From positions 1 to 28,365 of the forward strand of contig WTAY01000192.1 in the NCBI GenBank assembly GCA_013139345.1: a DNA stretch of 28,365 nt, written 5' to 3'. Below the pieces are notes generated by a model. It ran no database searches, was not told the DNA's origin, and was given only the letters and a program-made list of their open reading frames with translations. Made by a program: the position numbers and the translations under genes. The DNA comes from Methylophaga sp. (GTDB taxonomy: Bacteria > Pseudomonadota > Gammaproteobacteria > Nitrosococcales > Methylophagaceae). This document shows, piece after piece, positions 1 to 7,702 of this stretch. How positions within the stretch are numbered: position 1 is the first letter of the stretch; each line of letters starts with the position of its first letter.

Positions 1-605
1 CTACGCTGTATTGAACGACTCATTCTTTCAATCGTATCAGGATATGTTGCTGAAAATAATAACGTCTGACGTTTCTTTGGGGTGAAAGAAATAATATCAT
101 CCATTACTTCAGAAAAGCCCATATCTAACATTCGATCGGCTTCATCCAACACTAAGGTTTTCAAGTCATCTAGTTTTAATGTGCCTTTGTGTAAATGATC
201 TTGTAAACGTCCTGGCGTTCCCACAACAATATGAGCCCCATGTTCTAATGAACCAATTTGGGGGCCTAATGGCTTACCACCACACAGTAAAACCAGTTTG
301 ATATTTTGAGTGAAACGCGCCAATCTGCGCAGCTCTTTACCCACTTGATCAGCCAGCTCTCGGGTTGGACAGATCACTAAAGCCTGAACACCGAAAAAAC
401 GAGGGTTGATATTATTCAGTAAGCCAATACCAAATGCTGCCGTTTTACCACTCCCTGTTTTTGCCTTAGCAATCAGGTCTTTACCTTTTAATACTTGGGG
501 AAGACTTTGCGCCTGAATCGGCGTCATTTTTTTATAGCCAAGCGATTCTAAGTTGGCAATTTGGGCTGGCGAAATCGAAAGTGAAGAGAAGTTGTCATTA
601 GCCAT
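1..605 (-). CDS. dbpA: ATP-dependent RNA helicase DbpA, N-terminal part (runs off window)
   Basis: The reverse complement from the ATG at 603-605 gives an open frame to the window edge, about 201 residues of the N-terminal RecA-like domain of a DEAD-box helicase. Visible motifs in order are the Q motif (YKKMTPIQ), Walker A (AKTGSGKT), PTRELADQ, GTPGRL, the DEAD box (VLDEADRMLDMGFS) and SAT (LLFSATYP). The opening (SPAQIANLESLGYKKMTPIQ) and the stretch ICPTRELADQVGKELRRLAR are close to E. coli DbpA as I remember it. DbpA is an RNA helicase stimulated by 23S rRNA hairpin 92 and acts in assembly of the large ribosomal subunit. The C-terminal RNA-binding domain that would settle the subfamily lies outside the window. 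No strong ribosome binding site is seen before the ATG. Confidence 0.9.
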   Translation of the reverse strand, partial: MANDNFSSLSISPAQIANLESLGYKKMTPIQAQSLPQVLKGKDLIAKAKTGSGKTAAFGIGLLNNINPRFFGVQALVICPTRELADQVGKELRRLARFTQNIKLVLLCGGKPLGPQIGSLEHGAHIVVGTPGRLQDHLHKGTLKLDDLKTLVLDEADRMLDMGFSEVMDDIISFTPKKRQTLLFSATYPDTIERMSRSIQR

Positions 606-664
606 GAGAGAAATACCGCAGATAAATCAGCAGATCATACCAGAGGCGGGTGTTTCATGGATGA

Positions 665-702
665 TAAAAAGAAAAGGTCAGGCACCGAAGATGCCTAACC
701 TT
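665..702 (-). terminator. Strong rho-independent terminator of the rhodanese-cupin unit
   Basis: On the minus strand an 11-bp stem (AAGGTTAGGCA paired with TGCCTGACCTT, one G-T wobble; 674-684 and 692-702 on the plus strand) closes a 7-base loop containing TTCG and is followed by a T-rich run (TTCTTTTT). It lies 15 bases past the cupin stop codon and before dbpA, so it should end the cupin/rhodanese transcript. Confidence 0.85.
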
Positions 703-716
703 AACTCTCGTTGTTC

Positions 717-995
717 TTAGCTGTGTTGGTAATGCTTTTTCAATGCTACTTTAACTTCCCACGAGCCCTTCCAACCTAATGGAAATACAACTAAATCACC
801 TGCTTTAAATGTTGTTTTTTCACTACCATCTTCAGGTGTCATTTCACATTCACCTTCTAAGATGAATGCTGTTTCTGTTGTTGTGAAATCCCAAGGGAAT
901 ACAGATACTTCTTTTCCCCATGTCGGCCAGCTAGGCACGCCCATGCTGTTTAAAAGTTCTTGGCTTGGGTTACTATCAACTGTAATTTTTGGCAT
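717..995 (-). CDS. Small cupin-domain protein (Cupin_3 / ureidoglycine aminohydrolase-like)
   Basis: This encodes a single-domain cupin of 92 residues. The stretch ETAFILEGECEMTPEDG followed by FKAGDLVVFPLGWKGSWEV and a final KHYQ matches the short Cupin_3 family, in which one beta-barrel fills the whole protein. The substrate of these stand-alone cupins is generally unknown. An upstream ATG at 1052 would add 19 residues. I prefer the ATG at 995 because AGGAAAG sits 3-9 bases before it and because family members usually begin close to a PxITVxxNPSQExL-like segment. The gene lies downstream of the rhodanese lipoprotein on the same strand and is followed by a strong terminator, so the two probably share a transcript. 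The fold call is secure; the function is not. Confidence 0.8.
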   Translation of the reverse strand: MPKITVDSNPSQELLNSMGVPSWPTWGKEVSVFPWDFTTTETAFILEGECEMTPEDGSEKTTFKAGDLVVFPLGWKGSWEVKVALKKHYQHS

Positions 996-1086
996 GTTCT
1001 TTCCTATAATATTAATATCTTGCCCAAACACGTTTGGTTTGAGATGCGCCATAATAAATTGTTCAACGTCTTTTTCCTATAGAAAT

Positions 1087-1470
1087 TTACTCTACAGGTA
1101 ACTTAGCCTTCTGCCATGCGACAATACCGCCATTCATATTCGATACATTAGTAAAACCAGCTTTTTGTAATATCTCAACCGCTGTGCTCGAACGCCCACC
1201 CACTGCACAGTGCATAATAAGTTGCTTGCCCTCGAATGACTTTAATTCATTCATACGACTTTTCAAGTCAGCCATTGGGATATGTATGGCACCAGGAATA
1301 TGTTGATTGTTCCATTCAGCAACCGTTCTAACATCGACAAGAACGGCAAATTCATTACTATGAAGCCCTGCTGATTCGATTGGTGATATTTGGCTGATTT
1401 CAGCATTATCTGATGATGAACAGGCCATCAAAAATACACTCAGTAGAAATATTGAAATTAACTTCTTCAT
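1087..1470 (-). CDS. Rhodanese-domain lipoprotein
   Basis: The 127-residue product starts with a lipoprotein signal (charged MKK, hydrophobic stretch, lipobox LMAC with Cys17) and continues into one rhodanese domain of about 95 residues. Visible rhodanese features are LVDVRTVAEWNNQHIPGAIH and the active-site loop HCAVGGRS with the catalytic cysteine present, then NMNGGIVAW near the end. Such proteins move sulfane sulfur or act as small thiosulfate sulfurtransferases, and the lipid anchor puts this one in the periplasm or envelope, like PspE-type single-domain rhodaneses. It is followed 91 bases later by a cupin gene on the same strand. The rhodanese call is firm; the physiological sulfur donor and acceptor are unknown. 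Confidence 0.88.
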   Translation of the reverse strand: MKKLISIFLLSVFLMACSSSDNAEISQISPIESAGLHSNEFAVLVDVRTVAEWNNQHIPGAIHIPMADLKSRMNELKSFEGKQLIMHCAVGGRSSTAVEILQKAGFTNVSNMNGGIVAWQKAKLPVE

Positions 1471-1536
1471 TGTTTTAAATTCCCTCTTGTAACTAAATTA
1501 AATCTGAAATAGATGCGATATAATGTCTCTAATCTT

Positions 1537-2124
1537 ATGAATAAGCAAACATCCCACAACATCATTACAGGCCCATTCTCTGCCGACTATGACATTAAAA
1601 AATCACATTTCACTGGTGCAATTATGCCCTGTGTTAATGAACGTGACGCTTTGCAACATCTACAACAACTCGCCTCCCAACATCCAAACGCAAATCATTT
1701 AGCATTTGCTTGGCGAATTAGACAAGAGGATGGCTTTATCAATGAACGCTGTCACGATGCTGGAGAACCATCAGGCACTGCGGGTCGCCCTATCCTTGCA
1801 CCACTAGAAGGTGGTTCAATCATTAATGCCGTTGTCGGTGTTATCCGTTATTTTGGCGGTGTGAAACTAGGAACGGGAGGCTTAGCAAGAGCGTATGGAA
1901 CAGCGGCTAAATTAGCGATTGAAGGTGTGGAAATTCACCCTTGGGTTGAACATATCACCTTTGAATTAACGCTTGAATATTCACAATTACAACTGTTGGA
2001 ATATCATTTAGAAAAATGTAAGGGGAAAATAACCGATCAAGAATTTACTGATCGTGTTCGTGTAAGAATTAACCTGCCCGCTTCTAAAAAAGAGCAAATA
2101 TTACAACTCTTTCCTGACTACTAG
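1537..2124 (+). CDS. yigZ: YigZ/IMPACT family protein (UPF0029)
   Basis: The product is about 195 residues. The N-terminal domain has KKSHFTG, HLAFAWRI and the family signature DAGEPSGTAGRPIL followed by VIRYFGGVKLGTGGLARAYG, as in YigZ and the N-terminal half of eukaryotic IMPACT. The C-terminal ferredoxin-like domain is recognisable but weakly conserved. The biochemical role in bacteria is not settled; nucleic-acid or ribosome-related binding has been suggested for the family. An in-frame ATG at 1513 would add eight residues, and neither start has a clear Shine-Dalgarno sequence. The stop codon overlaps the stop of the convergent PilZ gene by four bases on the palindrome CTAG (2121-2124). 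Confidence 0.87.
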   Translation: MNKQTSHNIITGPFSADYDIKKSHFTGAIMPCVNERDALQHLQQLASQHPNANHLAFAWRIRQEDGFINERCHDAGEPSGTAGRPILAPLEGGSIINAVVGVIRYFGGVKLGTGGLARAYGTAAKLAIEGVEIHPWVEHITFELTLEYSQLQLLEYHLEKCKGKITDQEFTDRVRVRINLPASKKEQILQLFPDY

Positions 2125-2387
2125 TCGAAATCAAACTCTACAGCAAAACCTGTTTTATCAATACGTATAACTTTAGAAGGTAAAATGGGGGCATCTTCTA
2201 TTTCTAGTGTTTGAACTTCAACACTATCCCCCTCTTTTACAATACCTTCATCATCACAAAATACATATAAGCCGCTATCAGAAAAGTCACGCATTTCAAG
2301 CACATAGACTTTCTCAGGCAATGTTAACACCCTGATATTAGCCCTATGTTTTACTCTGTCATGACGACGATCGCTTTTATCACTCAT
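2121..2387 (-). CDS. Small PilZ-domain protein (likely c-di-GMP receptor)
   Basis: This 88-residue protein is essentially one PilZ domain. The arginine motif (RRHDRVKHR) lies at the N-terminus and the second ligand motif appears as DFSDSG about 25 residues later; together these are the residues that wrap cyclic di-GMP in PilZ proteins. The remainder (SVEVQTLEIEDAPILPSKVIRI and GFAVEFDFD) fits the PilZ beta-barrel. A TTG four codons upstream could start a slightly longer form, but the ATG at 2387 is preferred. The gene is convergent with yigZ. A stand-alone PilZ domain suggests an adaptor that passes a c-di-GMP signal to a partner, which cannot be identified here. Confidence 0.82.
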   Translation of the reverse strand: MSDKSDRRHDRVKHRANIRVLTLPEKVYVLEMRDFSDSGLYVFCDDEGIVKEGDSVEVQTLEIEDAPILPSKVIRIDKTGFAVEFDFD

Positions 2388-2499
2388 ATGCTTAATCAAT
2401 TATTTCAAAGATATACAATTTTCAAGTTAATGTAACACATTAATAAAATACTGCACATGCATAATCTAATAAAAGTTCCGCATGGTCACTGGATGGGTA

Positions 2500-3222
2500 T
2501 TAAATAACGATCTGACTTGCAACTAAACCAATTAAACCACCGAATACGCCACCCCAAACAACAAGCCAACCTAAGTGTTGACGAATCATCGTTTGAATAA
2601 TGCCTTTCACCATATCCGGTGTTAGCTCATCTAAACGTGAATTAACGACATGTTCAATTTGTTGATGAATATCATTACTAACAGGGCCGCTACTTAGCTT
2701 CTCTTTAACACTCTTTTGAAATGAGTCACTATGCGCCATTTCATTAAGTGACACTTTCATTTTTACAATAAAAGGTTCTTTAAGCGGTGTTAATGCCTCT
2801 ACGCCACCAAACATACCCAGCATACTGCCAAATGATGATTCCATAATCGTTGTCACCAAACTATCAAATGTTGGATTCAAATCTGTTTCATCAATCACAT
2901 CATGAAAATCAAGGTGATGATCGGCATCTTCTGTAACCATGTCAGTAAAGAAGCGATCTAAATTTTCTTTACTAAAAAACTGATCCATCACTAAATTATT
3001 AATACCCGTTTTAAAATCTTCAAAACGGGCACTAATAACACCGGAACCATACAGCCCCGGCACTTTTTCAAATAGCATATGAATAGCAAGCCAGTTTGTT
3101 ACACCACCAGCAAGTGCAAACAAACCCGTTGTCAGCACAGGTTCTCTTAAAGGAGAATCCAGTGCCAAACCTGTAGCAACAAGCCCTGCTGCTATCACAT
3201 TAGTTATTAGAGACTTATTCAT
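2500..3222 (-). CDS. DUF445 family membrane protein
   Basis: This is a 240-residue protein with a hydrophobic N-terminal segment (residues about 5-50), a long soluble middle rich in charged helices, and a C-terminal membrane helix (LGWLVVWGGVFGGLIGLVAS). The signature GGVTNWLAIHMLFEKVPG near residue 40 is the hallmark of the DUF445 family, usually seen as GxxTNxxAIxMLF. The family occurs widely in bacterial inner membranes and has no established function. The neighbours do not help: a PilZ gene follows and an unknown soluble protein precedes it. A conserved-looking non-coding stretch of about 100 bases lies directly upstream. Confidence 0.8.
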   Translation of the reverse strand: MNKSLITNVIAAGLVATGLALDSPLREPVLTTGLFALAGGVTNWLAIHMLFEKVPGLYGSGVISARFEDFKTGINNLVMDQFFSKENLDRFFTDMVTEDADHHLDFHDVIDETDLNPTFDSLVTTIMESSFGSMLGMFGGVEALTPLKEPFIVKMKVSLNEMAHSDSFQKSVKEKLSSGPVSNDIHQQIEHVVNSRLDELTPDMVKGIIQTMIRQHLGWLVVWGGVFGGLIGLVASQIVI

Positions 3223-3237
3223 GATAAGTATTTTTCG

Positions 3238-3342
3238 TCAGGACAAGGCAAAAATGTCGAAAAAGCACAGTTTACTGGTGTAAATGAGCATTTTGAGACT
3301 GTTTTTAACGCAGGCATGGCGGCGGAAAAGACGACTCGTGCA
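3238..3342. other. Non-coding element between the DUF445 gene and an unknown gene
   Basis: About 105 bases without a plausible gene. It includes a small inverted pair (GTTTAC, four-base loop, GTAAAT) near 3270-3285 and ends against an 18-bp palindrome. The text strongly resembles a dispersed intergenic sequence that I recall from other gammaproteobacteria, but this is memory only and no second copy is in this window. On the minus strand it would be the 5' leader of the DUF445 mRNA. Confidence 0.35.
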
Positions 3343-3360
3343 TAAGTCTCTAGAGACTTA
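3343..3360. repeat. 18-bp perfect palindrome covering a stop codon
   Basis: TAAGTCTCTAGAGACTTA reads identically on both strands. Its right end supplies the TAA stop codon of the minus-strand gene at 3358-3642. It could be a protein-binding site or a short hairpin at the 3' end of that mRNA. There is no T-run after it, so it is not a typical terminator. Confidence 0.7.
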
Positions 3361-3642
3361 TTCATCAACCCACTTGCTCAGTGCAGCTATAATTTTAGTT
3401 GCTTGATCTTTACTAGAAATATTGAATTTTGAACGTTGGCTGTATTCACCGTTACGCTTTTGGTAGCGACGAATTGTGTATTTATCAGCACCAAAATCAC
3501 CTGTTTTACGATCAAGATCTTGGTAACGATAGAGCAATGTTGCCCAAGCACCTTTCGTTAAAACAACTTTATCAAGTTCTTTCACCGTCATTTCATCGCC
3601 TTCCATATATTCGACGGTTAGTTCATCTACTGTTTCAGCCAT
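3358..3642 (-). CDS. Conserved-looking hypothetical protein, 94 aa
   Basis: This is a soluble 94-residue protein without signal peptide or membrane segment. An acidic N-terminus (VDELTVEYMEGDEMTVKEL) is followed by a compact segment rich in basic and aromatic residues (TLLYRYQDLDRKTG, YTIRRYQKRNGEY) and a helical end (DQATKIIAALSKWVDE). I do not recognise an annotated domain. The even codon use, ATG start and clean ends suggest a real gene. The RRYQKRNGEY stretch could bind nucleic acid, but that is speculation. It sits alone between DUF445 and apeB, all on the minus strand with gaps over 100 bases, so it may have its own promoter. Confidence 0.7.
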   Translation of the reverse strand: MAETVDELTVEYMEGDEMTVKELDKVVLTKGAWATLLYRYQDLDRKTGDFGADKYTIRRYQKRNGEYSQRSKFNISSKDQATKIIAALSKWVDE

Positions 3643-3724
3643 TTTCTGTGTTCCTTAGTTTAAAATTATGTGTCACTGTTTAGAATATTTAGATTTTGCC
3701 ATAGTTCACGCTTTTTGGCACATA

Positions 3725-3744
3725 GAATAGTTACATGACTATTC
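3725..3744. repeat. Short inverted repeat upstream of the 94-aa gene
   Basis: GAATAGT and ACTATTC form a perfect 7-bp inverted pair around a 6-base centre, about 85 bases upstream of the minus-strand start at 3642 and past the 3' end of apeB. It could be an operator for the downstream gene or a weak hairpin after apeB. There is no T-run on either side. Confidence 0.4.
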
Positions 3745-3794
3745 AAGTATCAAAATAATTTTGAAATATGATGAAAGATAAATATACAAAGTTG

Positions 3795-5087
3795 TTACTT
3801 AAAGTATTCTGTTAAAACATTGTTCAGCATGAATGCATCTTGGCTACCCGCCAATTCACGAATAGAATGCATTGCAAAAGTGGGCACACCAATATCAATT
3901 GTTTTTACGCCTAGTGTACTTGCCGTAATCGGGCCAATCGTACTTCCACAGCCCATATCTGTTCTGACAACAAAGTCTTGTACCGGCACATTAACCTGTT
4001 CACACAATTGGCGGAAGTAGGCACTGGTGTCACTATTTGTTGCATAACGTTGGTTTGCGTTTGTTTTGATTACTGGGCCATGATTTATTTTCGGGCCATG
4101 ATCAGCATCGTGTTTATCCGAGTAGTTTGGATGAACAGCATGAGCATTATCAGCAGAAATCATCATTGACCGTTGTAACATGCGGTGATGTTGTTCAATA
4201 TCTGTAGATAAACGTAGCAATACAGATTCTAAAAATGAACCCTGTGCACCTGATGTCGACACACTCCCCACTTCTTCATGATCACTGCATACCAATAAAT
4301 TAGATTTTGTGGCATCACCATTTAATAATGCATGAAGCCCTATATAACAACTTAATAAATTATCAAGTCGTGCACTGCTAATAAAGTCACCATCTAAGCC
4401 TGTTATAGCGGCAGATTGCGTATCATAAAGGCATATTTCATAGTCCAACACCTTGGCAATATCAAGCTCTGGAGATTGCTTTTTAATCTGTTGCAACACT
4501 AATTTTCTAAAATCAATACTATCATCATCACCAACCTGCATCATAATCGGTGGTAAATGATTTTGAGGGTTAATCGTTCGGTCTTTATTCGCCTCACGAT
4601 CTAAATGAATAGCTAAACTTGGAATGGTGGCTATCGCTTTGGCAAAATCAACCAAGGTATGTTGAAGTTCATGATGAGAATCAAGGTAACTCACTCGACC
4701 CGCCATCGATAAGTCTCTATCAAACCAAGGGTTCAATAAAGCGCCGCCATACACCTCAACACCTAACTGCACTAAATTATGTTTAACTCTTTCAGGCCGA
4801 GGTTTCACTTTTAAACATGGGCTATCAGTATGAGCACCCACCATCTTAAAGCCCGTTTCAGCTACGTCTTCTTCGCCTAAGGTAAATGCAATCAATGATG
4901 ATTCATTACGGGTAATGTAATACTTACCTGCCGACAATTGCCCCCAAGAATCCAACTCATCAAGCTTCTGAAAATCATTTTTTTCCAGACATTCACGCAT
5001 CGTTGCAACAGCATGAAACGGTGTCGGTGACTTATCTAAAAAAGAAAGTAAGTTCTGATTAAAATCTACTATGGGTGCATTGTCCAT
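3795..5087 (-). CDS. apeB: M18 family aminopeptidase
   Basis: This is a 430-residue zinc aminopeptidase of the aspartyl-aminopeptidase (M18) family, close to the usual 425-430. The metal ligands expected for the family are all visible: His86 in VGAHTDSP, Asp242 in SSARLDNL, the catalytic/ligand pair Glu271-Glu272 in SDHEEVGS, Asp313 in SADNAHAVHP and His408 in AMHSIRE. It also has the family segment RTDMGCGSTIGPITAS. The enzyme removes N-terminal, often acidic, residues from peptides in the cytoplasm as part of peptide turnover. The gene is monocistronic by spacing: more than 400 bases of repeat-rich DNA lie upstream and 150 bases follow. The name apeB is used for bacterial members annotated as probable M18 aminopeptidase 2. 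Confidence 0.93.
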   Translation of the reverse strand: MDNAPIVDFNQNLLSFLDKSPTPFHAVATMRECLEKNDFQKLDELDSWGQLSAGKYYITRNESSLIAFTLGEEDVAETGFKMVGAHTDSPCLKVKPRPERVKHNLVQLGVEVYGGALLNPWFDRDLSMAGRVSYLDSHHELQHTLVDFAKAIATIPSLAIHLDREANKDRTINPQNHLPPIMMQVGDDDSIDFRKLVLQQIKKQSPELDIAKVLDYEICLYDTQSAAITGLDGDFISSARLDNLLSCYIGLHALLNGDATKSNLLVCSDHEEVGSVSTSGAQGSFLESVLLRLSTDIEQHHRMLQRSMMISADNAHAVHPNYSDKHDADHGPKINHGPVIKTNANQRYATNSDTSAYFRQLCEQVNVPVQDFVVRTDMGCGSTIGPITASTLGVKTIDIGVPTFAMHSIRELAGSQDAFMLNNVLTEYFK

Positions 5088-5317
5088 ATCAATAACCTAA
5101 ATTCTTAGTAAAAAAACACATAATACCTAATTTAGTCCCAAATTACTTAAAGATAAAAAAGTTACACGCCCCGTCACTCTCACACGCCGCTCGTCACTCC
5201 CGCATGTTTTAAGCAGGAGTCTAGTGCTTTAAAAAAGATCCCTGCTAAAAGCATACTATGCGGTTAATGGTTGGTATTCTTGTGCTTATTCGTTCTGATT
5301 TTAGCATTCTTAAGATT

Positions 5318-5408
5318 GTCACCCTCATCCCAACCTTCTCCCTCAAGGGAGAAGGAGCTAAGCTTTTAGCCCCCTCTCCTGTTGGAGAGGGCTGGGGTGA
5401 GGAGATAA
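5318..5408. repeat. Family A dispersed double-hairpin repeat, copy 1
   Basis: Two adjacent hairpins, CCTTCTCCCTCAAGGGAGAAGG and (after a short spacer) CCCTCTCCTGTTGGAGAGGG, lie inside outer arms CACCCTCATCCCAACC and GGCTGGGGTGAGGAG that can also pair. Related copies occur at 6367, 13660, 21643, 23027 and 25626, always between genes. Confidence 0.85.
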
Positions 5409-5472
5409 AATTAAGACGTGTGTTGATACACCCTGTTAAAAAGACACAAAAAACACAACATTTATCTACAGA

Positions 5473-5491
5473 TTCATTGATTACGGGTATA
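5473..5491. repeat. Right-hand end of a family B element
   Basis: TTCATTGATTACGGGTATAA matches the inward-reading end of the inverted-repeat elements at 6260-6456 and 10892-11141. I could not find a clear partner end on the left side of this gap. Confidence 0.5.
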
Positions 5492-5552
5492 AACGCTAAT
5501 CTCTTATTTTCTTTACGTTACAATCCATTCAACTTAGATAATTAATGTAACC

Positions 5553-6251
5553 ATGACAAACAAGAAAAAAACCGTCCGACAGAAACTAAAGCAATGGCTG
5601 TTCTACGGCATAGTAATCTTCGTGGGAACAACATCAAGCATTGTGGCTATTTTAGGGTTTATTCCTATCAACACCTCAGCATTCATGATTCAACAACATA
5701 TTGCCGACTTTCAAGCTGACAAAGGGTTCATCTCAATAGAACAACAATGGACTGAACGCGATGAACTCTCACCCCATATGTTTTCTGCTGCCATTGCTGC
5801 TGAAGATCAACTGTTTTATCACCATATCGGTTTTGACTTTAACTCCATTTATGCCGCATTGAAAAACAACTCATCAGGGGGGAAACTTCGTGGTGCAAGC
5901 ACCATCAGCCAACAAGTAGCCAAAAATCTCTTCCTCTCACCATCACGCAGTTTATGGCGCAAAGGCTTTGAAGCATGGTTCACAATTCTTATCGAGTTAT
6001 TTTGGAGCAAAGAACGTATCTTATTGGTATACGTCAATATTGCTGAATTTGGCGATCACCTCTACGGTGTTGAATCAGCAAGCCAGCACTACTTTTCCAT
6101 TCCTGCCGGCAAACTAAACCCTCACCAAGCGGCATTACTCGCTGCAAGCCTACCCAACCCAATACACTTTAAAGTCGATCAACCGAATAAGAAATTAATA
6201 GACAAACAACAATGGATATTACGACAAATGAAGAATCTTAATTATCTGTAA
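5553..6251 (+). CDS. mtgA: Monofunctional peptidoglycan glycosyltransferase MtgA
   Basis: This is a 232-residue glycosyltransferase family 51 protein, the usual length for MtgA. It has one N-terminal membrane anchor (residues about 14-38) and then the catalytic domain: AAEDQLFYHHIGFD with the catalytic glutamate at residue 84, RGASTISQQVAKNLFLSPSR, and WSKERILLVYVNIAEFG. There is no transpeptidase domain, which distinguishes it from bifunctional penicillin-binding proteins. It polymerises lipid II into glycan strands on the periplasmic face of the inner membrane. The gene appears to stand alone, flanked by repeat-rich spacers. No strong Shine-Dalgarno sequence precedes the ATG, but the alignment with the family starts at this position. 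Confidence 0.94.
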   Translation: MTNKKKTVRQKLKQWLFYGIVIFVGTTSSIVAILGFIPINTSAFMIQQHIADFQADKGFISIEQQWTERDELSPHMFSAAIAAEDQLFYHHIGFDFNSIYAALKNNSSGGKLRGASTISQQVAKNLFLSPSRSLWRKGFEAWFTILIELFWSKERILLVYVNIAEFGDHLYGVESASQHYFSIPAGKLNPHQAALLAASLPNPIHFKVDQPNKKLIDKQQWILRQMKNLNYL

Positions 6252-6259
6252 AGCCTACT

Positions 6260-6456
6260 TATACCCATAATCAATGAAGTTACAGATAGTTTAACAAACC
6301 CCCATCATTCCCGCGAAAGCGGGGATAACAAGAATAGAAATCTGCATTTCCATTAATCCTTAGTTTTATCTCCTCACCCCAACCCTCTCCAACAGGAGAG
6401 GGAGAAGATTGGGATGACCAAATAAAAAATTTGCATCTTGAATGATTACGAGTATA
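6260..6456. repeat. Family B inverted-repeat element with family A cargo
   Basis: The left end TATACCCATAATCAATGA (6260 on) and right end TTGAATGATTACGAGTATA (6438-6456) are inverted copies of one another with a few mismatches. The 197-bp interior contains a tight hairpin CCCGC-GAAA-GCGGG (6310-6323) and a partial family A hairpin (6367-6419). It has no coding capacity, so it resembles a miniature inverted-repeat element. The 162-codon minus-strand frame across this region is spurious. Confidence 0.7.
6367..6419. repeat. Family A repeat, copy 2 (partial)
   Basis: It has the core CCCTCTCCAACAGGAGAGGG preceded by CTCCTCACCCCAA and followed by a remnant of the second hairpin (AGAAGATTGGGATGA). 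It lies inside the inverted ends of a family B element. Confidence 0.8.
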
Positions 6457-6544
6457 TGTATAAGAATTACAGGGAAACTTTCTTCTCATTAATAATGGGT
6501 TAGATTGTTCAGTAATATTAAACATCAATTTTAAGGATAAAAAA

Positions 6545-7432
6545 ATGAATATACTAATTACTGGTGGCACTGGTTTTATTGGTTCTGCTCTTTGCTCTCG
6601 TTTATTAGCAGAAAATAATAAAGTTGTAGTACTTAGTAGGTATCCTGAAAAAATCAAGCCCCCGCTCAAAGCAATTACCGACTTAAATGATCTAAAAGAC
6701 AGTGATATATTTGATGTTGTAGTTAATTTAGCGGGGGAACCTATTGCAAATAAACGGTGGAGTAACAAGCAAAAATATCACATTTTTAATAGTCGCATTG
6801 ATATTACCGAAAAACTTATTTCATACTTTGAAAAATCAGCAAACAAACCTAAAATATTAATTAGTGGCTCAGCTATTGGCTACTATGGGATTGGTAAAAC
6901 AGATAGTATTATCGAAGAAAAAGAGAATGGTGACAGTAGCTTTTCTAGTGAGTTATGTAAAAAGTGGGAAACGGTTGCTTTAAAGGCAGAAAAACTAGGA
7001 ATTCGTACTTGCTTGTTACGTACAGGGATTGTTTTAGGTAAAGATGGTGGGGCATTAAGCAAAATGTTATTTCCTTTTAAAATGTGTCTTGGGGGAAAAA
7101 TCGGTGATGGCAAACAATGGATGTCTTGGATTCATATTGATGATTTAATTGGAATTATTTTGTATTGTATCAATCATGATAATTTAAAAGGGGCTATTAA
7201 TGGAACGTCACCTAACCCAGTGACAAATCAAGAATTTACTAAAACCCTTGGCATGGCTTTAAATAGGCCTACTATTTTTCCAATGCCTGCAGTAGTTGTA
7301 AAGCTATTGATGGGTAAAATGGGGGAAGAACTATTATTAGCTGGTAAGAAAATCATACCCAAAAAGGCTTTGGATGCAGGTTATCTTTTTAAGTATAAAG
7401 AATTAGAAAAAGCGTTAATAAATGTAGTTTGA
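6545..7432 (+). CDS. yfcH: TIGR01777-type NAD(P)-dependent epimerase/dehydratase (YfcH-like)
   Basis: This is a 295-residue SDR-fold protein. The dinucleotide motif ITGGTGFIGSALCSRLL opens it, NLAGEPIANKRW follows around residue 60, and GSAIGYYG near residue 115 carries the family's active-site tyrosines. LRTGIVLGKDGGAL, WMSWIHIDDLIG and GAINGTSPNPVTN are further signatures of the TIGR01777 group (SulA/YfcH-like). The substrate of this group is unknown. AAGGA lies 7 bases before the ATG at 6545, which fixes the start. The gene is noticeably richer in A/T codons than apeB or ppk1, and the next gene shares this, so both may have a different history from their surroundings. Confidence 0.88.
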   Translation: MNILITGGTGFIGSALCSRLLAENNKVVVLSRYPEKIKPPLKAITDLNDLKDSDIFDVVVNLAGEPIANKRWSNKQKYHIFNSRIDITEKLISYFEKSANKPKILISGSAIGYYGIGKTDSIIEEKENGDSSFSSELCKKWETVALKAEKLGIRTCLLRTGIVLGKDGGALSKMLFPFKMCLGGKIGDGKQWMSWIHIDDLIGIILYCINHDNLKGAINGTSPNPVTNQEFTKTLGMALNRPTIFPMPAVVVKLLMGKMGEELLLAGKKIIPKKALDAGYLFKYKELEKALINVV

Positions 7433-7702
7433 ATGTGAGCTAACGAATCAATGGGATTAGGCTCGATTGATTTACTTGAGCGTAAAAGCATCATAATTTT
7501 TTATCGTTAATAGGAATCAATGAATTGATTAAAAGGCCATACTCTGCCACTATTGAATGCAGGCACATGGATGGTGCTTTATTTTCTGTTTGACTGTTAT
7601 TCCCTTAATTTCAGATAAGCTCAGCCCATCTATGTATCAACATTATGGAGAATATTAATTCTCGTTAATTACACGCTATACATAAATGACAAGGAGTTAT
7701 AA
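7433..7702. other. AT-rich spacer with no recognisable gene
   Basis: These 270 bases have no plausible open frame. They contain small hairpins (GGCAC-ATGGAT-GTGC near 7562, GAGAAT-ATTA-ATTCTC near 7649). A possible promoter, TTGACT with GATAAG 18 bases later (7590-7619), is too weak to call. No family A, B or C repeat is present. Confidence 0.5.

Larger units (their letters stand above)
5088..5552. other. Repeat-rich intergenic region between apeB and mtgA
   Basis: These 465 bases between divergent genes contain no convincing gene. From left to right they hold an AT-rich stretch that should carry the apeB promoter, an imperfect long hairpin (5195-5262, arms CCGCATG...AAGCAGG and CCTGCTAAAAGCAT...ATGCGG), a family A double hairpin (5318-5408) and one end of a family B element (5473-5491). 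The 95-codon open frame at 5258-5545 runs through these repeats and is not credible. Confidence 0.7.

Noticed and set aside
5258..5545. A 95-codon plus-strand frame between apeB and mtgA
   Set aside because: It runs through the family A hairpins and a family B end, has no ribosome binding site, and its protein has no sensible composition.
6280..6768. A 162-codon minus-strand frame
   Set aside because: It covers a repeat element and the start of the well-supported epimerase gene on the other strand.
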